From Acholoe squamosa (taxonomy: Eukaryota > Annelida > Polychaeta > Phyllodocida > Polynoidae), in assembly GCA_949317995.1 (NCBI GenBank), contig OX439039.1, positions 15,367,282-15,431,281 on the forward strand: a stretch of DNA of 64,000 nucleotides. The letters are read 5' to 3'. The position numbers and the translations under genes were made by a program. Below, piece by piece: positions 1-8,483 of this stretch; positions within the stretch are counted from its first letter, which is position 1; each line of letters starts with the position of its first letter. A model generated the notes under the pieces. That model made no database searches. It was not told where the DNA came from and saw nothing but the letters and a program-made list of their open reading frames with translations.

Positions 1-1064
1 TCCACTAAGTTCCTGAATTCACGCGCCTCTAGGTTCAAGCACCGCTCGTAAGGTTTGTCCAGGTAGGTTCTCAAGCATACTCCCCTGATGCTAGGTTCCC
101 TGTATATTTCTATGCAGGTGTTGTTATCCCCTTCCGGATAAAAAACTTGGTTGGGGGCAGGTGACTTTTCTTGGAAACCAAATCGAGCAGGCCACTTTTT
201 TACCACCAAAGGCACTGACCTAAAGCCCACAAGCTTGCTGGAAGAACTGGGGGCAGTGCCCTCCCCAAACTTTTGCCTGTGTGACTTGTCTTTAGGAGAA
301 GGAACACCTGGGACAGAACCAATTGGCTCGGCACCATAGGATGAAGTCGCTGAGGAAACTGAAGCAGGGGTAGAGACAGGGGTTTTCTTGTGGTAGGCGC
401 GCTTCTGTCTTTTTTTCTTAGGCTCCCCTTCTCTCTCACTGGAACAGTTTCTTTTTTCCGGCGGGCTTTTAAGAAGCAGCTCCTCTACCGGAACCGGGAG
501 AGAGTACAGAGGAGAAGGGCCGGTTAAATCTATAACCTCTACCTGCGAATACCCCCCGCGGTGAGCAGGTGAAGGTGTCCCTTGTGTTAAGTCCACCACT
601 TCTATGGGTTTAACTGCCGGTGATGAGGTTGTAAGGTCTATAACCTTTATTGGACTGACCTGGGGAGAAGGTTCCTCCGGAGTCACGGGTGAGTAAGAGG
701 CGGACGTAGGTGCTTCAGTGGGGGGTTGGTAGTTCAAAGGTGCCGGGGGATTGATGTATTCCCTGATGTCAAAATCGCCGTCGCCAGCTTCCTGAGGAGA
801 GCGATCCCGGACGCGATCCAGGAAATCAGTGATTTCGCCATGAAGAGCTGCAAGAGCGGCTTCCTGTTCTCCTGCATCAGGCACTTCAGTTGGAAGCCGA
901 GCAGGAGTTGCAGGTGGTTTATCAGGTGAGGCTGGAGAGGTAGGAGGAGGGGCGATGCCCGACGTCTTTTCCTCTGTCTGTTTAAAAGTAGTAAAAGTTA
1001 GTGGAGCCAGTTTTTTAGCTCCTCCTCTCCTGACACTAAGTCCCGTCTTCATGCGACCAGGCAT
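1..1064 (-). CDS. N-terminal part of a large divergent virus-element protein (possibly PolB), partial at window edge
   Basis: An uninterrupted minus-strand frame runs from an ATG at 1064 (a second in-frame ATG is at 1052) off the left edge, about 354 codons. The N-terminal ~230 residues are Pro/Ser/Thr/Glu-rich and look disordered. They carry three similar short motifs, KVIDLT, EVVDLT and EVIDLT (about 627-650, 585-608 and 523-540), which match SUMO-interaction motifs. A lysine/arginine cluster, PKKKRQKR, resembles a nuclear localisation signal. The last ~60 visible residues are less biased and could begin a folded domain. A TATA-like element on the minus strand lies at 1176-1183. In Maverick/adintovirus elements the family-B DNA polymerase is often divergent from the capsid genes, so PolB is the leading guess, but no polymerase motif is inside the window. 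The frame is visible; the product is inferred from position. Confidence 0.6.
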   Translation of the reverse strand, partial: MPGRMKTGLSVRRGGAKKLAPLTFTTFKQTEEKTSGIAPPPTSPASPDKPPATPARLPTEVPDAGEQEAALAALHGEITDFLDRVRDRSPQEAGDGDFDIREYINPPAPLNYQPPTEAPTSASYSPVTPEEPSPQVSPIKVIDLTTSSPAVKPIEVVDLTQGTPSPAHRGGYSQVEVIDLTGPSPLYSLPVPVEELLLKSPPEKRNCSSEREGEPKKKRQKRAYHKKTPVSTPASVSSATSSYGAEPIGSVPGVPSPKDKSHRQKFGEGTAPSSSSKLVGFRSVPLVVKKWPARFGFQEKSPAPNQVFYPEGDNNTCIEIYREPSIRGVCLRTYLDKPYERCLNLEAREFRNLV

Positions 1065-1175
1065 TGTTCTCCTTGAAGATGAAAGGGTGGCAGGGCTGGA
1101 AGGTGCAGGAGCAGGACGGCGAACAGCAGACAAACGTCAGAAAAGGTTTGATGAAGATCGAGCAGCTCAAGTCTA

Positions 1176-1183
1176 CTTTATAG
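1176..1183 (-). promoter_or_regulatory. TATA-like box for the divergent minus-strand gene
   Basis: On the minus strand this reads CTATAAAG, about 110 bp upstream of the ATG at 1064. The 1065-1461 gap between the divergent genes otherwise holds AACGTT-containing short palindromes near 1350-1370, and I see no gene in it. Confidence 0.4.
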
Positions 1184-1461
1184 TAACTATCCTGATACGA
1201 TGCTGGGACGTTCCCTTGTCGTTCAGATAACGTACAACCACGTCCATGAGTCGTAGATAACCTTGCTTTTCCATTCATAGTATGTTTTACACTTAGTCAG
1301 TGTTGTTTTGGAAAAAAGTAAAAAGCTTAACTCAAATAAAAAACGTGATAACGTTCAGTCAACGTTCAGGGTGAGGCTTGTAAAACGAATCTTGTTGTTA
1401 CCATTCTGTAATTAACGCAGACCATTCGTCATTTATCAGAACTAGCTTCTCTCAAGCAGAC

Positions 1462-2118
1462 ATGGCTAACTTTTGTCCTTTGCCTTTGTCTTTGACCGTA
1501 GGTCACAAAAGGCGTCAGGAGGTGTTTATTTCAGACATCAGGAGGGGCGTAGAAGAAGGTAAGGTGTGGGCTGTGTGGAAATTCTGTCCTGAAAATTTGA
1601 ACAGGGATCTTTACATCCCTCCTAACTGTAACTTCAAACAATGCTTTCTGCACAACCAAACCACTGCATTGGTTCCTGGTGGACCCTCTGTGAAAAAACT
1701 TATCTCAGAAAATGGGGAAAGTTTTTTTTCAGGTGTTCTTTTGGGACATGGTGCCATGGTACACTTGATGTCTAGACATTCCATTTCCTCTGGAAGTTCA
1801 AAGAAATTCATTTCAGACAGACAAAAACCCTTTTTTCTAAGGGATCAACCTTTGGGGGGAGGGCCTGGTAATTCAGTTTTCATCGATTCTACTATGGTGA
1901 AGGCTTTAATTAAAGCCACTTTACTTCACCCAGACAAAATTACACACTCTTTAGGTTCAAAAATTTTCTATGAAAGAGGTTTCAGGACAGAAATTGGACA
2001 CAATTACCATGGATGCTGTCATGTTGTGAGAGTTATAACTGAAATAACTACCTCCCATGAAAAAGGTCAGCTGAAGGTGGTAACAGCCTACCCCGTATCT
2101 AATTTTTGGTCCTCCTAA
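1462..2118 (+). CDS. Virus-element protein of 218 aa, possible EndoU-like C-terminus
   Basis: First + strand gene of the element, starting at an ATG after a ~400-bp divergent promoter region. I do not recognise the N-terminal half. The C-terminal ~90 residues contain a histidine-rich HNYHGCCHVVRV segment and end with a KVVTAYPV stretch. That layout, a strand pair followed by a TAYP-type terminus, recalls the C-terminal part of EndoU/CDI-type nuclease domains. The likeness is from memory of family style only. No signal peptide or membrane segment is evident. The gene is followed closely by AATAAA-like sequence near 2117 and then a new TATA-like box at 2292, so it probably makes its own transcript. 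Existence of the gene is fairly secure; the function is speculative. Confidence 0.65.
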   Translation: MANFCPLPLSLTVGHKRRQEVFISDIRRGVEEGKVWAVWKFCPENLNRDLYIPPNCNFKQCFLHNQTTALVPGGPSVKKLISENGESFFSGVLLGHGAMVHLMSRHSISSGSSKKFISDRQKPFFLRDQPLGGGPGNSVFIDSTMVKALIKATLLHPDKITHSLGSKIFYERGFRTEIGHNYHGCCHVVRVITEITTSHEKGQLKVVTAYPVSNFWSS

Positions 2119-2291
2119 TAAAACTGAACAAAAATAAACGATGATCCTCCGGGTAAGGCCCCTGGGCCAAACCCACCCTTCCACATGTTTTCCCCTCTTT
2201 TCAGAACGCTCAGGCACTGACCCTGACGTTTGTTTCGTCCTTGAGCAATAAATCATTTCAGGAAAGTGCGATAAGGAAAGACTGACAGGTT

Positions 2292-2299
2292 TCCTATAA
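2292..2299 (+). promoter_or_regulatory. TATA-like box upstream of the 2354 gene
   Basis: CCTATAAAGG lies about 55 bp upstream of the ATG at 2354, in the short gap after the previous gene. Confidence 0.4.
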
Positions 2300-2353
2300 A
2301 GGTTAAACGGGGACTAAACCATCGTTATTTGACACGACAACCTTCGACCTACT

Positions 2354-2977
2354 ATGTCGCGTTACTCCCTGCAGCGTGTATTAGAACAACGTCACCCCGA
2401 CGACACTCAAGTTCTGACATACGTGAGGGAAAGAAATGAAATTATATGTTGCTCTTCAATTTGTTTCAGGTACGTGTGCAAATACTTGAAAGAATGTGTT
2501 CTTCACCGGAAAAAATTATACTTAGTTTTTTCTTCAGTGCCATCAAGTTTTACATCCAAAGACAGAAAAACCTTGAGGAAAATGGTTTTGAGTCATAACT
2601 TGTCGAAATTTTCAGCGGTGGAAACCTTGGGTTATGCCCTGAAGCATGGAAGAAAGGGAAAGGGCCCACTGAAAAACCCCTTCCATTTGGAAGCATTGAA
2701 AGCGGCAGAAGAGCATCACGCCAAAGAAAATCCCCGCCTACTTAACCAGCGTCTTCATTTCTTCATGTCTATTTTGGAACTTCTAGCTGAGTGCTTAGAA
2801 ACCAAAACTTTGTTTTCCTCCTGCCCCATATTTCACATCCCATCATCGTCCCTGGATCGTTTCAGTGTAGAGGAGAAAGAAAAAGTTTGGTTTTATCTGG
2901 CTATGTGGTGCACCCAGCTTATCTCCCTTACTCACTGTTTTCACCACAATCAGCTCGCTTTACACTCAACGTCATAA
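2354..2977 (+). CDS. Unrecognised helical virus-element protein, 207 aa
   Basis: The frame starts with ATG just downstream of a TATA-like element and stops at 2977. The protein is rich in Leu, Lys, His and Cys and looks mostly helical, with an amphipathic C-terminal helix after a VEEKEKVWFYL segment. I see no clear enzyme motif. Related elements are known to carry Bcl-2-like or other apoptosis-modulating accessory proteins at this kind of position, and the next gene has death domains. A host-interaction role is therefore possible, but I cannot identify a BH1 motif. I treat it as a real gene because of its length, its spacing and the TATA-like signal. Confidence 0.6.
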   Translation: MSRYSLQRVLEQRHPDDTQVLTYVRERNEIICCSSICFRYVCKYLKECVLHRKKLYLVFSSVPSSFTSKDRKTLRKMVLSHNLSKFSAVETLGYALKHGRKGKGPLKNPFHLEALKAAEEHHAKENPRLLNQRLHFFMSILELLAECLETKTLFSSCPIFHIPSSSLDRFSVEEKEKVWFYLAMWCTQLISLTHCFHHNQLALHSTS

Positions 2978-3042
2978 CAAATTTAAACGAACGAAGAACG
3001 ATGTAACATGCTTACCTAAACAGGGGGAAGGGAATGGGAGAG

Positions 3043-3336
3043 ATATATAGAATAGGATAGAATAGGGTAGGATAATATAGGGTAGGGTAGGGTAGGGTAG
3101 GGTAGGGTAGGGTAGGAAAGGGTGGGGTTGGGTTTAAAAAACTATGGGGTGGGGGGGTGGGGGCACCCCTCAAGTATGGGGGGTTTGGGGCTTGTTGGCC
3201 CGGGCTGGCCGCCCAAATAACCCACCTAACCCACCCACCCACCCACCCACCTAAACCACCTACCCACCTACCCTACCCTACCCTACCCTACCCTACCCTA
3301 CCCTACCCTACCCTACCCTACCCTACCCTATATAAG
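3043..3336. repeat. Imperfect palindrome with (GGGTA)n left arm and (CCCTA)n right arm
   Basis: The left arm (about 3057-3120) is built of GGATA/GGGTA pentamers and the right arm (about 3265-3330) of about 13 CCCTA pentamers. A G-rich then C-rich centre meets near GGCCCGGGCTGGCC. Outer ends TATATAG and CTATATA also match. The run can form a long hairpin, and either G-rich strand fits the pattern for a G-quadruplex (G3 tracts with 2-base loops). It is not the animal telomere hexamer. Frames that run through it are low-complexity artefacts. Confidence 0.85.
3329..3336 (+). promoter_or_regulatory. TATA box at the edge of the pentamer repeat
   Basis: TATATAAG begins exactly where the CCCTA run ends, about 90 bp upstream of the ATG at 3423. 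The palindrome therefore sits in the promoter of the death-domain gene. Confidence 0.5.
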
Positions 3337-3422
3337 TCAACTGTATGCTTTCTAGCCTGTCATAACCTACCTGCCTTCCTACCTGCCTACCTTACTTGCT
3401 CAACACCTTTTATTTGGACGCT

Positions 3423-4052
3423 ATGGAGTTTCACCTTTCGGACGAGTTGTTATTCAAGGTCAGTGAAAAAATATCTGAAAAAGACTACCCTCGATTAGGG
3501 GTTTACTTAGGACTTAGACTAAGTTTAATGGATTACATGGAAAAAATACCGTCTCTTCGTTCTATGGGGAGAGAAATGCTTATTTCATGGAGCAGAAAGA
3601 ACCTGCGTTGCAAGTGGATGGTATTGAGACATGCATTAAGTGACATAGGTCGTTACGATCTAACTGATTATTGTAGATGGTACATGGGATATTACAACGT
3701 AGTGGACCATTGTGAAATTCCTCCAGAACAGTGGAAAGTTGATACTTTGTTCGTCAACCTGGCAGACAAGTTCGAAATGCTTGACTGGAGGAAACTGGGA
3801 ACTCAACTTGGATTGAGCGACCACGAGCTTAACCTGATATCCACCCCTGTTCCAGGGAAAAAAGGTGTCACAAATCCTGTATTCGAAGTTCTGATGGTTT
3901 GGAAATATAGAGAAATATCTCATCCAAGCTGCCTAATAGCCAGTCTATACAACATGGGACTTTCTGATGTAGCTCTTTACGTGGAAGGTTTGAACAAGGG
4001 TTCTACTGGTTTAAAAGAGGACGAGGTTGCTCCTTTGGTCACTTTGGTTTAA
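3423..4052 (+). CDS. Tandem death-domain protein (209 aa) of the virus-like element
   Basis: The start is the ATG at 3423; the open frame extends a little upstream but without an ATG. Two copies of a death-fold pattern are visible. One is at residues ~5-85 (LGVYLGLRLSLMDYMEK, then a conserved Trp and a late GRYDLTDY helix). The second is at ~105-200 (LADKFEMLDWRKLGTQLGLS, then VLMVWKYRE, then a helix resembling the last death-domain helix). The W-R-x-L-x-x-x-L-G-L core is the family signature. Death domains mediate signalling in apoptosis and innate immunity, so an encoded two-domain protein without an enzyme part could act as an adaptor decoy. That role is inference; the domain call rests on pattern recognition. 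Confidence 0.7.
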   Translation: MEFHLSDELLFKVSEKISEKDYPRLGVYLGLRLSLMDYMEKIPSLRSMGREMLISWSRKNLRCKWMVLRHALSDIGRYDLTDYCRWYMGYYNVVDHCEIPPEQWKVDTLFVNLADKFEMLDWRKLGTQLGLSDHELNLISTPVPGKKGVTNPVFEVLMVWKYREISHPSCLIASLYNMGLSDVALYVEGLNKGSTGLKEDEVAPLVTLV

Positions 4053-4065
4053 GATATCGTCCAAC

Positions 4066-4755
4066 ATGGATCACAAGGAAAAGGAGATCATTTTTGACCC
4101 ACGTCTACAAAGCCCCTTCACAATGATCATAGCTGGACCTACTTCTTGTGGGAAAAGTCAACTTGTTTTCAAGTTGATTAAAGGTGTAGACGAGCTTGTT
4201 ACTCCAAAAATACACGACATATACTACTGCTACAGTCAATGGCAAGATGGATTCGACGAAATGGCGAAGTTGGGGGTTAAGTTCAACAAAGGTCTTCTTT
4301 CAGAAAACTTTTTGTTCGAGGATGAAAGAGACGTGACTAAACATGGACTGGTCGTAATAGACGATCTCATGGATCCCGAGTACGTTCCCACCATAATGAA
4401 ACTTTTCACTGTGGGCTCTCACCATCGCAGTTTAAGTGTAATTTTTGTTACTCAAAACTTGTTTTTCAACAATCCTGCCTTCAGAACCTTGAGCTTAAAT
4501 GCACACTACCTAGTTGTTTTTAAAAACCCTAGAGACATGAGTCAGATAGGGCACATAAGCAAACAGGCCTTTCCAGGACAGAAATCCTTTTTGACGGAGG
4601 TATATAACTCAGAAACCAAAGAGAAACATTCATACATCCTATTGGACTTTAAGCAGAGCACACCTAACGAGCTTAGGGTAAGAAACAGCATAACAACTCC
4701 TTGGAACACCTTGGTTTTCATTCCTCAAGCTTCAGCTTCGAAAAGAAAAAGATAG
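4066..4755 (+). CDS. A32/FtsK-HerA-type genome packaging ATPase
   Basis: The ATG at 4066 lies 13 bp after the previous stop and gives 229 aa, normal for Maverick packaging ATPases. Walker A is GPTSCGKS (residues ~25-32) and Walker B is LVVIDDLMD. A downstream TQNLF segment fits sensor motif III of the HerA/FtsK superfamily. The enzyme is known in this family to drive genome translocation into the capsid. It sits directly upstream of the small core protein, the usual neighbourhood. The N-terminal IIFDPRLQSPF segment is also typical. Confidence 0.9.
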   Translation: MDHKEKEIIFDPRLQSPFTMIIAGPTSCGKSQLVFKLIKGVDELVTPKIHDIYYCYSQWQDGFDEMAKLGVKFNKGLLSENFLFEDERDVTKHGLVVIDDLMDPEYVPTIMKLFTVGSHHRSLSVIFVTQNLFFNNPAFRTLSLNAHYLVVFKNPRDMSQIGHISKQAFPGQKSFLTEVYNSETKEKHSYILLDFKQSTPNELRVRNSITTPWNTLVFIPQASASKRKR

Positions 4756-4756
4756 A

Positions 4757-5122
4757 ATGGTGACCAAAAGATCTCCTTCTGGAGGAAAATTTAAAACAAT
4801 TAGGAAACATTACCACTTGTTGAAACACATATCCAAGTGTTCCTCGGCAGAGTGTTCCCACATTATCAAAGGTCTCAGCGATGAGGTCATTAGGTTGATG
4901 AGTCAAATTTGCGTCAACGTAATGAACAAAAACCTGTTGCGTAACGAGTCCGACGCAGTCAAACGTTTATCACCCTACAAGAAAGAACTCAAGTCAGTCA
5001 CAAGGCACAAGGCTACCGTTAAGCAGAAGAGGAAAACCTTTGAGCAAAAGGGTGGATTTTTGGGAACCATTTTGGGCCTCGCCTTACCCCTGATAACAGG
5101 TCTCATAGGAGCACGTCGATAA
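4757..5122 (+). CDS. Small basic virion core-type protein with C-terminal hydrophobic segment (121 aa)
   Basis: Starts 1 bp after the ATPase stop. The N-terminal two thirds are Lys/Arg-rich with two Cys in KCSSAEC. The C-terminus has the pattern KRKTFEQKGGFLGTILG followed by a Leu/Ile/Pro-rich stretch and a short basic end. This organisation is widespread in Maverick/adintovirus elements, where the protein is taken to be a minor virion or core component with a membrane-active tail. The sequence shows basic nucleic-acid-binding character plus a hydrophobic helix; the virion role follows from the family. It is tightly linked to the next gene (6-bp gap). Confidence 0.75.
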   Translation: MVTKRSPSGGKFKTIRKHYHLLKHISKCSSAECSHIIKGLSDEVIRLMSQICVNVMNKNLLRNESDAVKRLSPYKKELKSVTRHKATVKQKRKTFEQKGGFLGTILGLALPLITGLIGARR

Positions 5123-5128
5123 TAAATC

Positions 5129-6088
5129 ATGTCTTATTCAAGGATGGCCCTCGTAAGGGCGGATCTTGTTCCCCGAGAAAAAAAACCTTCTTTTGTTAGT
5201 CCTTCCTCTCCTCCCCAGCCTGGACCTAGTGTTCAAGACCAGTACTACAGCACTCAACTTTTAAGAGAAGGTTTAACTCCTGATTCCAGCCTGGTTCAAG
5301 TCCTGAACCACCTTCAAAGTAAAGCACATGAGGTGCTTAACTCTCCTAACCTCAAACTGAAGGAAAAGTTAAGGCAGTACAATCAACTTATGATAAAGTC
5401 GGGAATTTTAACTAAAAAAGCCAAGGCCTTAGGACAACGTAGGGAAGGTCCCTATCCTGGTCGAGCAGTAGGACAAGGCCCTGCAGGAGCAGCAGCAGCA
5501 GCAGCAGCTGGGGGTGTAAACAATTCTTTAGAAGACACCGACGACGGCGACGACGATGATGACCACACTTTCACAGAGACTAGAGACGATCCACCACTTC
5601 CTGACGATTCAGACGGAGACAGTGTAGACGAGTTCAAAGGGGAGGAAGGCTTTAAACCTCGTGCAAGAGACAACACAGAGGGTATGGACGCCGACATAAA
5701 AGAAAGAATACCTGCAAGTTACAGAACGACTGCTAAAAATCTCTACAGAGAATTATCTCGTCACGGAAGTCAAATTTTGAATTGGAACAGAGACGGAGAA
5801 ATATATGTTAACGGGGAACGTGTGCCTGGAACTGACATAACAGATTTGTTAGCTTTTGCTGCCCGACCAAAGTCTTTGAAAAAGGACCAACCTAAAGGAA
5901 GCCAGGTTTTCATGAGAGCAGTTAAAAGGCTGAACCCCACCTTAAAATTTGTCAAAAACAAGTCGGCTTTTGCAGGGCACAGTCCTTCCTTTGCTGCCAG
6001 TCCCTTGAAAAGAGCTTCCCCTATCAAGAAGAGGAAAGTAAGTCAAAAAGGAACTGGACGTAAGTTTATATGGCGCACAAGGCTTTGA
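5129..6088 (+). CDS. Virus-element structural/DNA-associated protein, 319 aa, with acidic linker and basic tail
   Basis: Starts with ATG right after the core-protein stop and overlaps the integrase start by 19 nt. Residues ~110-125 are an alanine run and ~130-180 a strongly acidic Asp/Glu linker. Residues ~195-260 form a compact domain with the pattern LNWNRDGEIYVNGERVPGTD, then DLLAFAARP, which I know from Maverick/adintovirus elements as an unnamed conserved domain. The C-terminus is basic with PIKKRKV, a nuclear-localisation-like cluster. The order of genes around it supports a virion or maturation role. No catalytic motif is visible. Confidence 0.7.
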   Translation: MSYSRMALVRADLVPREKKPSFVSPSSPPQPGPSVQDQYYSTQLLREGLTPDSSLVQVLNHLQSKAHEVLNSPNLKLKEKLRQYNQLMIKSGILTKKAKALGQRREGPYPGRAVGQGPAGAAAAAAAGGVNNSLEDTDDGDDDDDHTFTETRDDPPLPDDSDGDSVDEFKGEEGFKPRARDNTEGMDADIKERIPASYRTTAKNLYRELSRHGSQILNWNRDGEIYVNGERVPGTDITDLLAFAARPKSLKKDQPKGSQVFMRAVKRLNPTLKFVKNKSAFAGHSPSFAASPLKRASPIKKRKVSQKGTGRKFIWRTRL

Positions 6089-7149
6089 AAAAAGATGTCC
6101 TCAGGTTTTACACAGATCCTAAACAACCTGGAAGTTTCACCAGCGTATCTAAACTTCAACGTCATCACTTCAAGAAAACAAAGAAAAAAAACATAGAACA
6201 AGCTTTGGAAGATGTAGACGCTTACACCAGACACAAACCTTACAAGAGAAGATTTCCAAGAAGAAAAACACAAACATGGGGGATAGACAAACAGTGGCAA
6301 CTTGACCTCATAGACATGCGAGAATTTTCAAAGGAAAACAAAGGATACCAGTACATTCTAGCGGGAATAGATGTTTTTTCAAGGTATGGTTTTGGACAAC
6401 CTGTGAAAAGTAAGAGAGCTGATGACGTGACAGAGGCTTTCAAAAAAATGAGCAAAGAAAGAAAACCTCAACAAATTCAAACTGACAAGGGCAAAGAGTT
6501 TGTCAACAAAATTTTCAAAAAACACTGTGAAGATCAAAAAATCAATTTTTTCACAGGAGAGAACGACGACGTGAAGTGTGCCTTAGCCGAAAGATTCAAC
6601 TCTACTTTACAAGGAAAAATGTGGAGATGTTTCTCTCATTTCAATAACTACAAATGGGTTGACTTGCTGCCCGACTTGGTTAAGTCCTACAATTTGACTT
6701 ACCACAAATCCTTAGGAGCTGCCCCTTCAGACATAAATAAAGACAACTCTGAAGTCTTGTTCTACAGGTTGTACGATCAACCTCAAAAGAAAAAAGTTCC
6801 TGTCCTTCAGTTGAAGAGAAAAAATCAAGTGCGAATGTTGAAAACAAAGAAAACATTTAACAGAGGGTACGAACCTAACTGGACTGAGGAAATATACACA
6901 GTCGACAACATTTCGCCCAAAGGGTACCACCTGAAAGATCTCCTTGGAGAAGAGATAAAAGGAAGCTTCTACGAACCTGAAGTTCAGAAGGTGCAAGTCC
7001 GTCACGGAAGACGCTACAACATAGAAAAAATAGTAAAATACAGAGGAAAAGGCAAGAAAAGAGAAGCCTTGATCAAGTGGAAGGGTTATGGAGACAAGTT
7101 TAACTCTTGGGAACCTGTCAAGAACATAAGCAAATGGCGTTTACCTTAA
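6070..7149 (+). CDS. Retroviral-type (rve) integrase with C-terminal chromodomain, Maverick type
   Basis: 359 aa from ATG 6070. The rve core shows the DDE triad: D in WQLDLIDM (~residue 79), D in IQTDKGKEF (~138) and E in CALAERFNST (~175). The C-terminal ~50 residues form a chromodomain: EKIVKYRGKGKKREALIKWK, then an aromatic/acidic NSWEPVKNI motif. Family members insert the linear genome and make 6-bp target duplications. The chromodomain could tether the complex to modified histones (inference). All three acidic catalytic residues are present and no break is seen, so the frame looks functional. It overlaps genes on both sides, as in compact viral operons. Confidence 0.92.
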   Translation: MAHKALKKDVLRFYTDPKQPGSFTSVSKLQRHHFKKTKKKNIEQALEDVDAYTRHKPYKRRFPRRKTQTWGIDKQWQLDLIDMREFSKENKGYQYILAGIDVFSRYGFGQPVKSKRADDVTEAFKKMSKERKPQQIQTDKGKEFVNKIFKKHCEDQKINFFTGENDDVKCALAERFNSTLQGKMWRCFSHFNNYKWVDLLPDLVKSYNLTYHKSLGAAPSDINKDNSEVLFYRLYDQPQKKKVPVLQLKRKNQVRMLKTKKTFNRGYEPNWTEEIYTVDNISPKGYHLKDLLGEEIKGSFYEPEVQKVQVRHGRRYNIEKIVKYRGKGKKREALIKWKGYGDKFNSWEPVKNISKWRLP

Positions 7150-8471
7150 CTTTACCTAGTAACTCATCTATGAACGTTTTTCCTGACAACACTTTAACTA
7201 GTTACAATACAATTTTGGCAGAATACATTAACTCTCCTACTCAGTTAGAGTGTGCTCTTCAAGAAATAACCTGTCCTACCACGTGGTACAACGTCAAAGA
7301 AGAACCCATTCTCTTGGTACAGGGAGAAAACGACCTGACAAACAACCTTCGCTCTGTAGTAGCTTTATTGAACAAACGCAGAAGAGAATTTTTTCCTCTG
7401 GAAAAACCAGGAGCCCATAGTGTCTTCAGTAGAGCTTCAAGCTCTACATCAAATTTATCAGCCCAATCTGCTTTGAAGAGAGGAGTAAAAATAACAAAAA
7501 ACCTACGTCATGTCAACCCTGTGGGATCGACTGAAACCATTCCTCCTGCTGGTCCTGCAAGTGAAAGTCCACCAACTCCTGCTGCTGCGACTGAGACGCC
7601 ATCTGGAGGATTCACTTCTAACCAACCCACGCCAGAGAAGGAGGAAAAGGAAGAGGAGGAGGCTGAGGGGGAGCGTGACACGGCAGGCAGAGAGAAAAGG
7701 GAAATATCGTCGGCTGTGGCTGAAGTGATGTCTATGGATGACAGGGAAAAAAGGTCTCTTTCTTTTTTTGAAGAAAAGGCCGTCTTCACAGACTCTGCTA
7801 ATGTTTCTCCGCTCTCTCCCAGTCAGTTACAGGCTGTGAAAATATGTACACGCTTCAAGGAAATTAGCAGATACCTGTCTAAGTATTACTTCAAGGAAGG
7901 TAGTATCTACAATATGTTTGCCTTAGAAGGTGTGAACCTGGAAAGCAACTCAGAGTTGATAGGATACTTGAACAGGACCATAAATAAACTACAGAGCATG
8001 TTGGTGAGAAAACTAAGAAACTACAGGAAAAACAACAAAGCCACCGTGTTTCACTACAACAAATACACAATGAAAAGTGTAGTTTCCTTGCCTCCTGGTG
8101 TGGTCATGCAACTCCCAGAAAACTTAGGGAAACAATTAGGTTTTGACGGAAGTGTTTTCCTAAGTGGAAAAACACAAAGCCCCTACGTGGTAGACCTTCA
8201 GTACAAAAGTCGATGTGCTTTCGTGTACTCTGACATAGTCAAGCACAGTCTTGTGGGTGATTCTAAAGCACCCCTTCTGAGGCAAATCAACATAAATCGC
8301 TACAACGGTGACATGCAGACCATAAGTTTCCAGAACTTGATATATCTGCCAGTCACTAAAACCACCTTCAGACAGATAGGGATATACTTAAGAGACAAGA
8401 CTGGGGAACCTATACCATTTGAAAGCGGATCAGTGTCGGTGGTACTTGCCTTCAGACCTCTTCAAGGATAG
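7134..8471 (+). CDS. Penton-like minor capsid protein
   Basis: The best start is the ATG at 7134, overlapping the integrase end. An upstream in-frame codon at 7107 is not ATG. The product is about 445 aa. The N-terminus (FPDNTLTSYNTIL, then ECALQEI) and the C-terminus (GEPIPFESGSVSVVLAFRP) match the conserved ends of the penton-like single-jelly-roll protein of Maverick/adintovirus elements. Residues ~90-230 are a low-complexity, Pro/Ser/Glu-rich insertion with several REKR-type basic clusters that could be surface-exposed or processed. Such long insertions vary between elements. It lies between the integrase and the pVI-like gene, a typical capsid block. Confidence 0.75.
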   Translation: MAFTLTLPSNSSMNVFPDNTLTSYNTILAEYINSPTQLECALQEITCPTTWYNVKEEPILLVQGENDLTNNLRSVVALLNKRRREFFPLEKPGAHSVFSRASSSTSNLSAQSALKRGVKITKNLRHVNPVGSTETIPPAGPASESPPTPAAATETPSGGFTSNQPTPEKEEKEEEEAEGERDTAGREKREISSAVAEVMSMDDREKRSLSFFEEKAVFTDSANVSPLSPSQLQAVKICTRFKEISRYLSKYYFKEGSIYNMFALEGVNLESNSELIGYLNRTINKLQSMLVRKLRNYRKNNKATVFHYNKYTMKSVVSLPPGVVMQLPENLGKQLGFDGSVFLSGKTQSPYVVDLQYKSRCAFVYSDIVKHSLVGDSKAPLLRQININRYNGDMQTISFQNLIYLPVTKTTFRQIGIYLRDKTGEPIPFESGSVSVVLAFRPLQG

Positions 8472-8483
8472 GAGTATATTACC

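Noticed and set aside
3012..3242. Minus-strand ORF of 76 aa through the pentamer repeat
   Set aside because: Pro/Thr/Tyr repeats are simply the translation of CCCTA repeats; no coding evidence.
3057..3330. Interstitial telomere repeat
   Set aside because: The unit is a GGGTA pentamer in inverted arrangement, not TTAGGG in one direction.
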